Shown: piece by piece, positions 9,904 to 22,500 of the stretch
Position numbering within the stretch: the first letter of the stretch is position 1
Layout of the letters: each line of letters begins with the position of its first letter
Source: Fragilariopsis cylindrus CCMP1102
Taxonomy: Eukaryota; Bacillariophyta; Bacillariophyceae; Bacillariales; Bacillariaceae
Assembly (NCBI GenBank): GCA_900095095.1
Contig: FMBT01000075.1
Span: 1-28,789, forward strand
Direction of reading: 5' to 3'
Length of the DNA stretch: 28,789 nucleotides
The notes under the pieces: generated by a model
The model's database searches: none
Told to the model about the DNA's origin: nothing
Seen by the model: the letters and a program-made list of their open reading frames with translations, nothing else
Made by a program: the position numbers and the translations under genes

Positions 9904-11474
9904 ATGACTCGAAATGGATATGCCGGAAGTGATGGTCGTTCCATTCTAGTTCTTTACAAAATTATTAATTCTGAATCGGACGGAGCTGATAGTTTCTACA
10001 ACTGCTTTCATATGGCTCATGGGTCAGGTCCAACCTTAAATTCTATCAAACAGTAAGTCCATTACATGCTCTCGTGTTCTTTTTTCTTTGTTCCATTTTG
10101 TGTCGTGAAAATAAAACTTTTACTCAAAATCAATATGCTGTGAATATATTGTATATGTTTCTGCTATTAAGTCACTGTGTCGCAGCACACTCATTGAGTC
10201 ATCTTGGACCGGAAGGGTATCATTGGAGAGTTTTAATTGAAGATAAATCGAGTGCAACAGGTACGCAAAAAACCTTTTCATGGTGGGATATACAAGATGG
10301 TAATGCGAAGCTACCCGTGAAAGAAACATCGCAATATGAGTTACGAAAACTTCTGTTCCCATCGAGACCAACCGCTAGCAGTGCCGATTCTGCCACAAAA
10401 GCCGCGAAAGGGGCTTTTAAAATGATGGGAAAGGCCATGGCCAGTGCCATCGGAGACGAAGGTGGTGTAGAGAATCAAGGGCCACCAGTTTCCGTGATGG
10501 TTGTCAAACTATTGGATTTAGTAAAGATTCACGACAAATATAGTGGAGGAGGAGGGCTTGCACATCATGCTCCGAGTCAGCCTCGACCTCGTCGTGCTGT
10601 AGTATCAGCACCTAAAAGTCGACCCGCTGCTTCGCAACCATCTCGTGTCAACAATACACATCCTCGACCCCCTGCAGCAAGACAGGCTGCTCCCCAACCA
10701 CAACGAACTGTTCATTCTGCTAATAAATCTACAAGTAATGGTGGCAATTTGATGGACTTTGGAGATACTCCTGCCAGTAGGGTCATGCATCATGCAGCCT
10801 CGGCGCCTTCGGTCGCTAACCCTAACGAAACTAGAGCACAAAGATTGAAACGAGAAAAGGAAACAAAAATGAAGACAAGTAATCGGGTTTGGGACGATAT
10901 TGACCAGCGGTGGATAGAGGTTGATCCTAAGATTGGTCGTACTGGCGGAGGAGTCGCAGGAAGGAATACCAATCCGGGTGCTCCACCTGCTGCCAAAAAA
11001 AATAGTGTAGGAATTAAGCTGGATATGTCCAATGCAGCAGGAAAGAGTGCTTCTGTACAAAAAGCTATGAACGATCGTGTAAATGAAATGGAAACAAGTC
11101 GACAAAAGGCCGTGGCGGAAGTGAAACAACGGGAAGTGGACAAAAAGCGAAAAGAAGACGAAGAGGATCTTATACGATTGCAACTAGAGCCAAAAATCAA
11201 AGCTTGGTCCGAAGAACATGGGAAGAAGAAGCAGCTGCAGGCCCTTTTGGCTAATCTTCACACGATATTATGGAAGGGTACGAAATGGAAAGAGATCAAC
11301 ATTGGTGATATTCTTCAACCGTCAAAGTGTAAGAAGTTTTATTTCAAGGCAACCTTGGTAGTTCATCCGGACAAGACGCACGATCTTCCCGCAGAACAAA
11401 GATTTCTCGCCAAACGAATTTTCGATGCCTTATCGCAAGCAAAGACAATTTGGGATGAATCTCTAGGGAAGTGA
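9904..11474 (+). CDS. Auxilin-like J-domain protein, two exons
   Basis: Exons 9904-10052 and 10199-11474 join in phase (CA|T gives His50) across a 146-bp intron with a GTAAGT donor; a nearer AG at 10184-10185 is excluded by phase. The product is 474 aa. The C-terminal 75 residues form an auxilin/GAK-type J domain: WKGTKWKEINIGDIL, QPSKCKKFYFKATLVV, the HPDK tripeptide region at about 439-442, and AKRIFDALSQAKTIWDE. Such proteins recruit Hsp70 to uncoat clathrin vesicles. The middle is Pro/Ala/Ser/Asn-rich and probably disordered, then basic with a coiled-coil-like stretch (about 330-385). The first 110 residues (GRSILVLYKIIN...YHWRVLIEDK...TFSWWDIQDG) look like a folded domain that I do not recognise. 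Kinase and PTEN-like domains of animal auxilin/GAK are absent. Confidence 0.88.
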
Positions 11475-11760
11475 TGAACTTATTGTCCAGCAGTTCTCCC
11501 GCTCTCCCCTTTTCTACTACCGAATAAATTAAATTCACATGTAAATATACTGCTAGTTTTAACTTTTTCATGGCTATTAGTATGGTTTTCCGATACTTTT
11601 AAACTTAATTCATTAAGATCAACGAATAAATCTTTTCCGATATGGCTATAAATGATTTCACTACTTGTATAAGAACGGACTACCAATTAAGTTGCCCAAC
11701 AACCAAAGCTTTCGGAACTACCGAATATGTATATATATATATATATATATTCAAATGTGG
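11475..11760. other. Convergent intergenic spacer with (TA)n
   Basis: This 286-bp AT-rich spacer lies between the auxilin-like stop and the SNF2 stop. It contains a (TA)n run at about 11728-11750. No gene is seen. Confidence 0.6.
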
Positions 11761-14700
11761 CTAAATGATTTCGCAATCACTATCGTTTTCGCCGTTGCAT
11801 TTTGCTTTCTTAAGAACAGACTTTAAAATATCATTCTTCTCTTTTCTAGATGAAGACGAATCCATTATAGCAGCATTCATCTTTGCTTTCTTTTCTTGCA
11901 TCTTATAAATGTCCTCGTCTACTGTATTCAAGGCAATGAGCTTGTATACAGTTACTGGTCGTTTTTGCCCAATCCGATGGCATCGGTCTTCAGCTTGTAG
12001 GTCGTTAAATGGATTGAAATCAAGATCATGAAGAATACAAACATCGGCTGAGGTAAGATTAATGCCTAAACCACAAGCCTTCGTCGATAATAAGAACACA
12101 TCGTAGGATCTGTCAGTATTGAATCGATCGATCAGCCTTTGGCGATCATCTGAGGTTGTGCTCCCGTCCATTCGCTGAAACTTAAGTTTCAAGTAGTCCA
12201 TTAAACACCCAAGCAAGTCAAGACATGATGTCCATGACGAAAAAATCAAGATACGATGATCATCTGAGATTAGACCGGGTAGCAATTTACGAAGACTTTC
12301 GAACTTGGCAGAACAAAATAGATCTCCTTCATCTAAAACATAACGACCAAGATCACCCCTTCGGTGTTCGTTTTCTCCAATCAAATCTAAAGCTGTAAGA
12401 TGAATGTTGAAATCGTTCCACTGGTCGATTTCTTCACCCACTCTTTGTTTTGTTGATCCCTCCCCTTTGAATGCACCATACTTGTGGAAATAGTTTGTCA
12501 AATGTTCAATTTCACTCCCAGATTTCCAACGGTTTCTTAAAAGGAGAGGATGGTGTGCACATTTCCTTAGGTTCGTAAATAAATTCTCCCCAAGTGTATG
12601 ATTGATTTTTGTATCACTCTTATTTAAGTGGTCTGAAATAATAGATTGATAGATATCTCGAGTTCCACTACATAATTCGACAAATACAGTTTTTCTTTCT
12701 TTCTTGGGGAGAAGTTGAGCAATGACTTCGTCTTTCTTTCGGCGTAAAACGAAGGGAGCAAATAATTGTTTGAGTTTCTTATATGCTGTTTGTTCATCTC
12801 CATTCTCAATATTATCATCAACAAAATGTTTCAACATTTGTTCTGTATAGTTGTCCTGGTCATCGAAGGACTTCCCGGCTGACGAAAAGAGAGGCATAAT
12901 AAACGAAAGCATGTTCAACAGCTCTTGCGGATTATTCTGCACTGGAGTTCCAGTCAGAAGTAGTCTATGCTCAGATTTAACCTTGTCTAGCATTTTGTAA
13001 CGAATGGATTTGGCATTCTTTAGGTTGTGAGCTTCGTCGATAACTCTTTTGGGAATGGATAAAATGAGAGTAGAAGAAATAAAATAAAACAGGAGAGTTA
13101 GAGCTGCGAAACACCCAAACACGTGACTTTTGTATTAAGAATTAAGCCTATGATTATATCCAAGGAACACACTTACAAATAATCGTATTTGAAACTGCTC
13201 AGGAATTTTCGATCTGGAGAGTTTTCCTTCTGAAAGTAAGAAACTGGTGCAACAATAACGTCAAGTTGATTTTGAGGACTCATTTTATGGTTATAATTTT
13301 TGGGAAGATGTTCCCTCAGATTTTCCTTCAGTTCTTCTCTTTCTTTTTGCGATCCATGATACTTGAATACTGACATCTCTGGACAGAATTTTTCGAACTC
13401 TCTGATCCAATTTGGTAGAGTAGACACTGGCACAACAATCAAATGTGGTAGGGATCGGTTTACTTCGGATTTAGTATCATTATCAGTATCAGTATCGGTA
13501 TTATAACCTTCGATTGTCGACGGTATTTTAACCATGCTAAAAAAGCGATAGTTTGGACAGTTTTTCCCTGAAATGCAAAGTTAAAGGCAAATGTTAGACG
13601 TGCTCATATGATAGATTGATCCCACCAGTGTTATGTAATTTATATATAGTAATACCTACCAAACCCATCTCATCCGCTAAGACTCCGTTGACATTCTTGG
13701 TACCTTTTTGAGTTTCACAAGTCATGCCGTTAAGTAATCCATCCAATTGACACCATTAGTTGATATTTACTTAGGGTAACATTTGGGCATGCCTTGCACA
13801 TTTCAGAGTTACTGATCCACTTGTGATCGGATTTGTCGATCCGAATTCTCCTCCATCTAGATTACCCAATGAAATAGCTCCATCCACAATAATCCCCTGT
13901 ACTGAGTTAGATGAACCGTCTTTTTGTTACTAAACCATCCGCTCATCGCACGAACGACGTGACTACTGAGTTGTTCGGCAGTCCGGAGAACATTAGTTGC
14001 CGTCTCCTTCTCGTGATCAAAGTATTCATCACCTTGATCTTCATCTTCCTCATCCGACGACGATTCGTTAAGCATAGCCTCGACATCCATTTGTTCCTTT
14101 TCATCTAACCTCATTTTCCTACTATCTTTTAAGGAGTTTTTCATGCTACATTGACATCCTCCTCGTTAAAATCACCATCACCATCACCATCGACATGCGA
14201 CATCTCATCTTCGTCCGATGAAAGGTTGATAGTAACGCGGGTTTTCGCCTTGTTCTTCACATTCATTTTCGATATCTTACTTCAGTCGCCGTCTCTTATC
14301 ATTATTGGAAGGTTCAGGCGTATCTTCTAAAGAATTGATAAGTTCGTCGTCACTACCACTGTCTCCTTCATTGTCCAGTACAGTCGTTTCTTGCGTTTTC
14401 TGTTGAAAATATTTTGACTTCCCATCCGTACCAGTAGCTCGAGGCTTGTTGCTGGTACTAAGATTCTTGTTGTTCTCTTCATCAGATGAAAAGACTTCCT
14501 CTAACTGTTTGTTATCTTTGGATTTGGAGCGGTTTGGAGTCGTACATATAGGTAATTTTGACTTTTTTAATGCTGGTGGTTTCAACCGCATTAAAGAATC
14601 AGCAGATTTTTTCCGCTTTTTCTTGTCGGCATTCATGGATACAGTGGCTGTGGATTTCAAAGAGGGATTGCATCGACTCTTCGCTGCGTTGGCATTCTTT

Positions 14701-15253
14701 TTCAGCAACTTGGAAGGAGCACTTCGACGAACCTTGCCAGGTAAAAGAAATGACTCTTCGTTATCGTCATCATCTGACGACGAAGAATCAATAGACAATA
14801 CGTCGTTTTTGCCACTTTCCGTCTTTCCGCGACGAGCAGCTCGGCCACGTCTTGAAGAAGTGGTTGTGGTCGTGTCAATAACTTCGACGTCGTTATTATC
14901 ACTATGATCCTCTTCGTCGTCGTCATGAAGGACAATATCCTCTTCGTCGTCGTCGTCATCATCGTCTTCCTCCATTTCGCTATTAAAGGAGCCTTCACTC
15001 TCTTCTACTAGTTCCTCCTCATCCTCGTCATCGACAATGAATTCATCGTCAGAATCGTCGTCATCGTTATACGAAATTTTCTTCCGGCGACGGGATCTAG
15101 CGGTAGCAGCAGCGTCTGAGTTCATTTTGGCAGTCGTTGGATTCTTTTTGTTCCTCTTTGTTTCTTTTCTTCTAGTGCCTGTCGAGCATCCTTAGCAATC
15201 TGCTGATCATCCTTGCCGCGTTTTTTGGTGGTAAACCAATCAGAGCTACTCAT
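11761..15253 (-). CDS. SNF2 chromatin-remodelling ATPase, Fun30/SMARCAD1-like, frame repeatedly broken
   Basis: ATP-dependent nucleosome remodeller. Exons on the minus strand: 15253-13660, 13567-13177 and 13045-11761; the introns are GT-AG (92 and 131 bp). The start at 15253 (MSSSDWFTTKKRGKDD) precedes a highly acidic Asp/Glu/Ser N-terminus. Motifs in order: YQL...GVNWMDYL, motif I DEMGLGKT (split by intron 1), HLIVVPVSTLPNW, motif II DEAH (just after intron 2), LLLTGTPVQNN, LRRKKDEV, and the helicase C-terminal half with STKACGLGINLTSADVCILHDLDFNPFNDLQAEDRCHRIGQ. SFIMP after motif III favours the Fun30/SMARCAD1 group. The C-terminal 1285 nt are intact, but between 15128 and 13539 the conserved reading changes frame repeatedly, each time as if a base were missing. 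Nine added bases restore one frame, and 3270+9 nt equals 1093 codons. Local sequence error or a young pseudogene are the two readings. Confidence 0.87.
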
Positions 15254-15694
15254 CCTTTTTATTTCACCTGGTAAGAGTCCGAATAATAAACCAATGCAAA
15301 TCAGAAGTTAGACAACGAAAGCAACAAATTTGAAAAGCAACGAGGAAGTTAGTAATAGAGAATACAGTAGAGAATTTAGAATACTGTACAGCGTAATAAT
15401 ATCAAATACGGAGAGACTGGCAATGCTGAATTCAGGCGTGTCAGCGTCTTTTTAAAGTGCGCCCCAATTTTGCGCGCCTTAACACTGCTGACGGTTAGAC
15501 GTGCGCTATTAAAATTGTAACGTTTCACGGTACAGTACTTTTATTTTTATTTTTAATGTAAGTTTGACGTACTATCGCTCTTATTCATGTACTAGTAGTA
15601 CTTTTAGAACTTGCTACCACGATGCATCATTTCATCATTTTACTATTCAATAACCTACCGGTATCTATCCTCGAAACGATCTCATAAAAGTTGT
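15254..15694. promoter_or_regulatory. Shared divergent upstream region (SNF2 / disordered protein)
   Basis: About 440 bp lie between two divergent starts. TACTGTACAG-type motifs occur at 15381-15391 (ATACTGTACAG) and 15531-15539 (TACAGTACT), the same palindromic family found upstream of other genes in this window. A regulatory role is inferred from position only. Confidence 0.35.
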
Positions 15695-17573
15695 ATGTAT
15701 CTTGTTAGTTCATCTTCAATGCCAAATAGCATTAGATCTACACGTACCAGGAGTACACCAGCGCCCGTCGTTGCGGTATGTGGTGGAGATGGAGATGGAT
15801 GGAAAAGAACAAAGAAAATAGGACGAGATGATGAAGAAATCGATAGAGATCGCAAAATTGCTATCGCTAAACAAAGAAAAGCACGGAACATTGTTGTCGA
15901 CGAGACATCGTCGCTGATAAAACGGAATACTGATTTAAATCCAACTGAACAACGCCGTGCTAAAAAAAAAAGTGTTCGCACAGCGGCAACTATTTCCGAA
16001 AGATAAATCACGTAGGTCTTCTTCATCGAATAATGCAATTAGTACTAGTAGTACTGTCAATAAAAATGGGGATAGTAGAAGAAAAAGAAAATTTCCCCTT
16101 TGTATAGGAGACAAACACGACACGGTTACACCTAAAAAACGTTCCGTTGCATCATACGTTAACACTACATTCAAAAAAAAGAACAACAAATGGGAGGAGA
16201 AACGTGGTCGAGTAGGAAAAAATATAGTAACACCTGGAAAACCCGATTATTATTCGTCCGATGATACTATCACAAGTAGAAATCACAACAACATTCACCG
16301 CCGTAGTCGACGAAAAAGCACTATATTGTTCTCGGGGGATTTTCAAAAATCTGCAAAATATCTATACGAAACAACACAAAGGAGGAGATTCACACCTGAC
16401 AGTAAAATGAAAGAAAGAGAACAAGATAAGCAGAAAACAATGAGAGAGGTAGCACCTATACAGACGGAAAACAATCTTCTTACCACCAGGGAGACCGATC
16501 ACTTGTCAGTATTAGTACCACCGGTGTCTATCGACGAATCATGCAAATTACAACCCCTGTCTAACAATCAACAACTAGTTCCGATGTTTGAACCACAATC
16601 ACAAACAAAACCAAATTCTACCATTAATTGGTTAGACACGAAAATAACTGGTAAAAGCAGCGATGATAATGACTATGGGAATAATAATAAACATCTTCCC
16701 GTTCGCTGTCATCGTCGCCATTCTTTCGTGCGGGAACTTTTGTTAGGGACAAATAGCAGTAGTAGTACGAACGAGATACAATCGCCAATTGAACAAAATG
16801 ACCAGAAAGTCGTTACTGCAAGCATTGTCGATACGAAAACTGATCAAGAAAAATTTCAATTATCATCGGTGATGGTGTCAGATCCAATATTCGTGTATTC
16901 AAGTAAGAGACGACAATACCCTTGTAATATTGTCGACAACAAAGATTACAATAGGCAACAAACTACGGCAAGCTCGATCTTTTCAAATTCCAAATACTCC
17001 CCATCAAAGACGCAGCTTCATCTAGGAACTCAGCGGGTGTATACAGGAAAACAATTAAATGAAACCGAGAATGCGAAAGAGGTAGAGCAAGGAAAACACG
17101 ATTATTGCAAGACAAATCTACCTGACGACGACGACGACGTCCGCACCGAGAATCAATCCTTATCATCTTCTGTAATGTTATCTCTCCCTAGAAATGCTTC
17201 TTTTTCTCCTCCTTTTGCAATAATGGGTAGCATTAATGGCGATGGCGATGATGATGCCACTAATTGTACTGAGGAATGTCCACATCAACAAACGAATCAA
17301 AATGTTACTACTGAGAAAGCAGTGGTCGAAGAAGTACGTAGGAATGATGTTGATCCGCTGGCAGATATCGCATATTGGCAAAAGATGACTGAAAAAGAAG
17401 AATCCCGGGGGAAAACAGTAAAAACTGGAGACTTTTCGATTCGCCACGCTCTTGCTAGTATCGTTCTGGCAAAAAATACAAATGAAAAGAGAGCCAAGAA
17501 CGACAATTATCACGATGATTGTGGTTTTCTTTGGCTACCATCTATTCTGGAAGGAGGGACGGAAATCCTATAG
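15695..17573 (+). CDS. Unrecognised basic, disordered protein; frame broken at A10
   Basis: I do not recognise this protein. The first frame (ATG 15695 or 15719, open to a stop at 16003-16005) and a second frame (open from before 15957 to 17573) overlap at a run of ten A at 15962-15971; with nine or twelve A the two become one frame, reading RRAKKK into VFAQRQLFPKDKSRRSSSSN. The protein is rich in Ser, Asn, Lys, Arg and Asp, with several Lys/Arg clusters (RRKRK, PKKR) suggesting nuclear localisation. The only region that looks structured is the C-terminus (DPLADIAYWQKMTEKEE...GDFSIRHALASIVLAKN...CGFLWLPSIL). A one-base gain near 17553 would instead extend it through RDGNPIDVEDLDSLWCP to a stop at 17683. 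Steady base composition and length over 1.8 kb support a real gene; the function is unknown. Confidence 0.55.
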
Positions 17574-18630
17574 ATGTGGAAGATTTAGACTCGTTATGGT
17601 GTCCGAACACCTTGAAAAGTTATTCTTCGCTATTCTGCTTTCTGCTAGAGTTGCACTTCCTGTTGTTCAATTTGTTCTATTGAAGTTTTCAAAACTAGAA
17701 TTTTGAAGTGGTAAAACAAAAATATCTTTCTAAACAGCTTTGCGAGTTTAATTAAGTTTTTAGCTTTCAGAATGATGACAAAAATGCACAAATATTCCAC
17801 AATGAATATATATTGATTGCTGATTAGAAATTACCAGTACATCTCATATAAATGAAATAATGTTCAAAACAATTGAAAGTCTTTTATTTTAACTCTCTAT
17901 CATAGTGCTTTTTGTTTTAGTTCACTGGTAGCTTTTATTTCCTGCAAAGGAACTTGCCTACTTGTTTTTCTAATCTATTGCAATTACAATGCAAAACAGA
18001 ATGTTGTTACCTTCTCGGCAGAAAATCAAATTGTACAAAATTGATTAGTGACCAACCTAATAGGCTCAATCGCAATATCATCATCAGAACTTCATAGAGA
18101 ATAAAAATGTCATTTTTAAAAAGCCAGCAATTATAGTGTGCACATTACAAGCAAAACAACCAGAACATAAGTGACCAAGCCTGTTATTTGACTTTTCTAC
18201 TAGAGTGCACCCTTTTACTTCTTCACTCCACCAATGGAACAATATACCATCTATCAATTGCATTACCACAAAGAACAAATCAGCATTATCACTGCTATAA
18301 TGGAATATCCAACTTACCTAACCTGCTTCATTGCTGACTAGCAAATGATGCAGTTTGATACCTTACTGACCTATGAACTCAGATGTTTTTGTGTATCCAA
18401 ATGAGAGACTCTTCTTTCTGTAATGGCAACCATTTTCCTAGGTGTCTCTACTGTTTGTACAGGACCATCTTCTGTTTCATAGGTTGAAAAATTTCTAGCA
18501 GAATATATAGATAATCAAATCCCCTTCATAGCGCAAATTCATGAATGCACACGCAAAAAATAGAGTGGCGATTGAGATAGGGATTTACCTCACACCCTAA
18601 ACCATGCATCGTGACTTGTTAGCAGCTTGT

Positions 18631-18663
18631 TGTAGGGGTAAGACATGAGTCACTAGTGAATGA
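18631..18663. repeat. 33-bp dispersed motif, copy 1
   Basis: It matches 27921-27953 over 33 bp with four mismatches, all transitions. The core is ACTAGTGAATGA preceded by GTAAGACA. The flanks of the two copies are unrelated. Confidence 0.6.
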
Positions 18664-19270
18664 GCACTAGTACGAGTGGAAAAGGAAAGGACTGACCAAG
18701 GACAGACCATACATACCACCACTTATGAGCAACTAAGCTCACACTTCTAATAAACACTATTTACATACGTTAATAGCTTAGAATTCAGTCTAGTGAACTT
18801 AGGTAGCTAGACACATTTACAGGTTATGAGAACATTATAGCAATCAGAAGCAACTGTACCATCGGTATCATATAACTTACTATCGGATCGGACTCTGAAA
18901 GCAATCAAATGACCACTACTATCATCATTGGAACGTGTTACCAATCCTGATGCAAACTTTGATCGTGACACTCCTATATTATCTACTATGGTTAAATCAC
19001 CACCACCATCATATCGTCTAATGATAGTAAATTACAACAACAACCATGTTCGAAAAAAAATCTCGCGCTTTACTTAAATCCCCGCGTGAACACGTGTGGA
19101 ACGTAGCCGAAGCAAGTTTGAACATCGGTATGGTATCTGACAAACCTATGATCATATCATAAGATCCAAGTTAGGCATGTGCAAACCTCCCCTAAATGCT
19201 AATAACGCCGATTTTTTAAACACGAAATTGCTTTTTCTTTTCTTCACATCACACGAGCCTCCACATCACA

Positions 19271-19295
19271 TACAGTACGGTAACTTTACTGTACA
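19271..19295. promoter_or_regulatory. Paired TACAGTAC / TACTGTACA motifs upstream of XRN1
   Basis: TACAGTAC and, 9 bases on, TACTGTACA form an inverted pair about 215 bp before the XRN1 ATG. They belong to the recurrent upstream palindrome family. Function is inferred. Confidence 0.35.
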
Positions 19296-19507
19296 CATGA
19301 TCCGAGCTGGTAATAAGACAATAGCAACACACAACACAACATACAGCTGTCGTTAATTCCAAATCTTTACCACATTTCAGTGTTTGTCTAATAGTCAACC
19401 CTGATCGAGGTGGAACATAGATATACGCAGCTCGACATCAATCAATACAAGCAGTTCCGACAGTCCTTCCCAGCAGCTAGGCATTTGCCCTTAACCATTT
19501 ATTAAAA

Positions 19508-22500
19508 ATGGGAGTTCCAAAGGTACGTTAAATGCTATTCTGCTATTTCATGTTTTTGTACTCCACTAGTTATAGTAGGCGTTCGTATATAAATAGTCTC
19601 TTCACTAACGCATCGAATTACGCATGCATTTGCTACTGATATCATAATCAACAATAATCGATTCTATCGAAATACTGTCGACATACACATACAATCTAGT
19701 TTTACCGATGGATCAGTGAAAGGTACACGAAGATAAATGAGATCGTTTCCGATTCCGCTCTCCTTCCTGAGTTTGACCATCTGTACCTCGATATGAATGG
19801 GATTATCCACGGCTGTACGCATCCCAGTCATATGGATATATCTGATGTCATATCGGAACGAGACATGATGTTGGGTATTATGCACTATCTCGATCGGATT
19901 ATTACGCAAATTGTGAAGCCACGTGTTTCGGTGTATATGGCAATTGATGGTGTAGCCCCCCGAGCTAAACTTAACCAGCAGCGATCTCGTCGTTTTCGAT
20001 CAGCTAAGGATATGGCAGAGGCAACAAAGGATTTGCCCAAGGAAAGGGACGAGTCGGGGAATATAATGAAACCAGATCTATTTGATTCGAATTGTATCAC
20101 TCCTGGAACTGAATTTATGGCACGAGTGTCGGAAACTATTAAATACTTCATCAGAAAGAAAATCAAGGAAGATCCTATTTGGCGAGATTTGAAAATAATA
20201 TTTAGTGGCCACGAGCTTCCTGGAGAGGGTGAGCACAAAATTATGGAACACATAAGAATGATGAGAAATGAACCGGGATATCAACCAAACACTCGTCATT
20301 GTATTTATGGACAAGATGCTGATCTCATCATGCTCGGTTTGGTCACGCATGAACCTCACTTCACCATTCTTCGTGAAGTCGTTGATTTCGGTGGTGGATT
20401 TTCGAACAAGAACGCGCTGAAGGTCGTCAAAAAATATACCAAGGAGTCCGACTTTCAACTTTTGCATCTATCTGTTTTGCGTGAATACTTATATCTAGAA
20501 TTTTGTAAAGACGCTACACCTGGAACATTGGATCTCGAACGGACTATTGATGATTTTGTTTTCATGACTTTCTTGGTTGGGTACGTAATATCATTCATTC
20601 CCCTGTATATATGTGGTTATTTTTCTTCTTTTTCTTTCAATAGGCCAACTGACATATCTCTCTAAAACTATATGAACTACATTTTATTCTAATGAAAATC
20701 CCCGCAGAAATGACTTCTTACCTCATCTAAGCACACTTGACATTGGAGAAGGGGCGTTTGACCTCTTGTTTGAATTGTACAAGAATCAACGTGCTAGTTG
20801 GGGAGAAGGACAGTACTTGACGGAAAGTGGTAACATTACGGATCCGTTGCGACTGGAAACTTTCCTGGCTGCTATAGGAAGCGTCGAAACGGAAACTTTG
20901 GAAAATCGCGAAAAAAATGATGCAGAATACGTTAAAAAACAGCGTAAATGGAACAAACGCGATGGCTTGGCAGGTGGACCTTCTGATGCAGAATTAAAAT
21001 CGACCGAACAATCGAAGCAAAATGATTACTTAACTATGATTCAAGTTGTCATGGAAAAGCAGAATGATTCAACTTTTGTAGATGGATGGACTCCTGTCCA
21101 ACCAGGTGAAAAGGATTTCAAAGGCCGATATTACTACGAAAAATTGAAACTAACCCCTTTAGATGTGACGGAGCATCATGCATTACGTCAAGCTTACATT
21201 GAAGGTCTAATGTGGTGCCTAGCATACTACTATCGTGGTTGCATATCGTGGGGATGGTTTTTCCCTTACCATTATGGACCGATGTTGAGCGATCTACGCA
21301 ATTTGCCAGAAATGTTTAAGAAGATCCATTTCAGTGTTGGCATCCCCATCTTTCCCTTTCAACAACTTATGTCCTGTCTTCCGCCAGCATCCTCGTCCCT
21401 AGTTCCCGAGCCCTATCGTTATTTGATGACATCGCCTGATTCTCCAATCATTCATTTCTATCCTGGAGATTTCGAGGTTGACATGAATGGAAAAAAGAAT
21501 CCATGGGAAGGTGTCAACTTGCTCCCGTTCATTGAAATCAATCTTCTATTGGACACCATTAAAAAATACGCACCCGATGACAAGCTAACGAAAGTCGAAA
21601 AGCTTCGCAATCGAGTGGGAGAAATATTTTGCTATACTTTTGATCTTACAGCCAATAATACACTTGAGGCACCTCACAAGGGTATCGGGCTAACTGATAT
21701 CGTTAAATGCCATTCCCGGTGTACTATCTTGCCACAATACGATGCTGACGGAGTTTCCTTCAAACCAGAATTGGTTCCTGGGACGCAAATTCCATATCCT
21801 GGCTTTCCGTCACTCAATGTCTTGCCCATCGAAGAAGCAGAACTTTTGCCGATTGGAGTGAAACTTTTTGGTTTTCCATCCAAGTATCATACGATGGTAC
21901 TGAAACTTCACGAAATGCCCGACATGCCTCCTGTTGAAACATTAGCGGATAATCTTTTGAATAGATCACTCTTCATTAATTGGCCTATGATGCACGAAGC
22001 TAGAGTCACTGCAATTTCGGACGAAAGGGTAGAGATATACATGTTCAAAGGAAAGAAAAAAGTAAAGGTCTGGAATAAATCGGAGCAAGATCGGTGGGCG
22101 AATGAATCTGGAGAGATGGCACAGAATTATCTAGGTGGCATCAATGTTCCTGGTTTGGGTGGAATTCAAATCGGTGATGTGAAAATTCGGTTGCGGCTGT
22201 TGCCGTTGCAGGGGATGAAAACAAACCAATTAAACGGGTCGACGGAGAAACTTTTCGGAAAGGAGGAAGCTGAGGTACCTTTGCAATTGGCCTTGTGGCA
22301 AGCACCGGCGCCTGATCCACGTTTTGAAGAACGTGGTCCAATGACTCTTGAAGAACGCTTTCACGTCGACTGTAACGTTGTTCTGACGAAAGGAAAATAT
22401 AGGGGCTGTGTTGGTCAAGTTATTGGAATTGCTGACGGTGAGAAGGTTGGAGTTAAGGTTTTGACAATGCCTCCTGAAGTTCCATTTGGGTTAGCGTTGG

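Larger units (their letters stand above)
17710..19507. other. 1.8-kb gene-free region upstream of XRN1
   Basis: No open frame here reaches coding quality and no tRNA or rRNA is seen. It includes one copy of a 33-bp dispersed motif (18631-18663). A pair of TACAGTAC/ACTGTACA motifs at 19271-19295 lies about 215 bp before the XRN1 start. Confidence 0.5.

Noticed and set aside
18450..18475. TACAGGACCAT resembling the MITE terminus at 4176-4186
   Set aside because: Only about 11 bases match and no inverted partner lies nearby.
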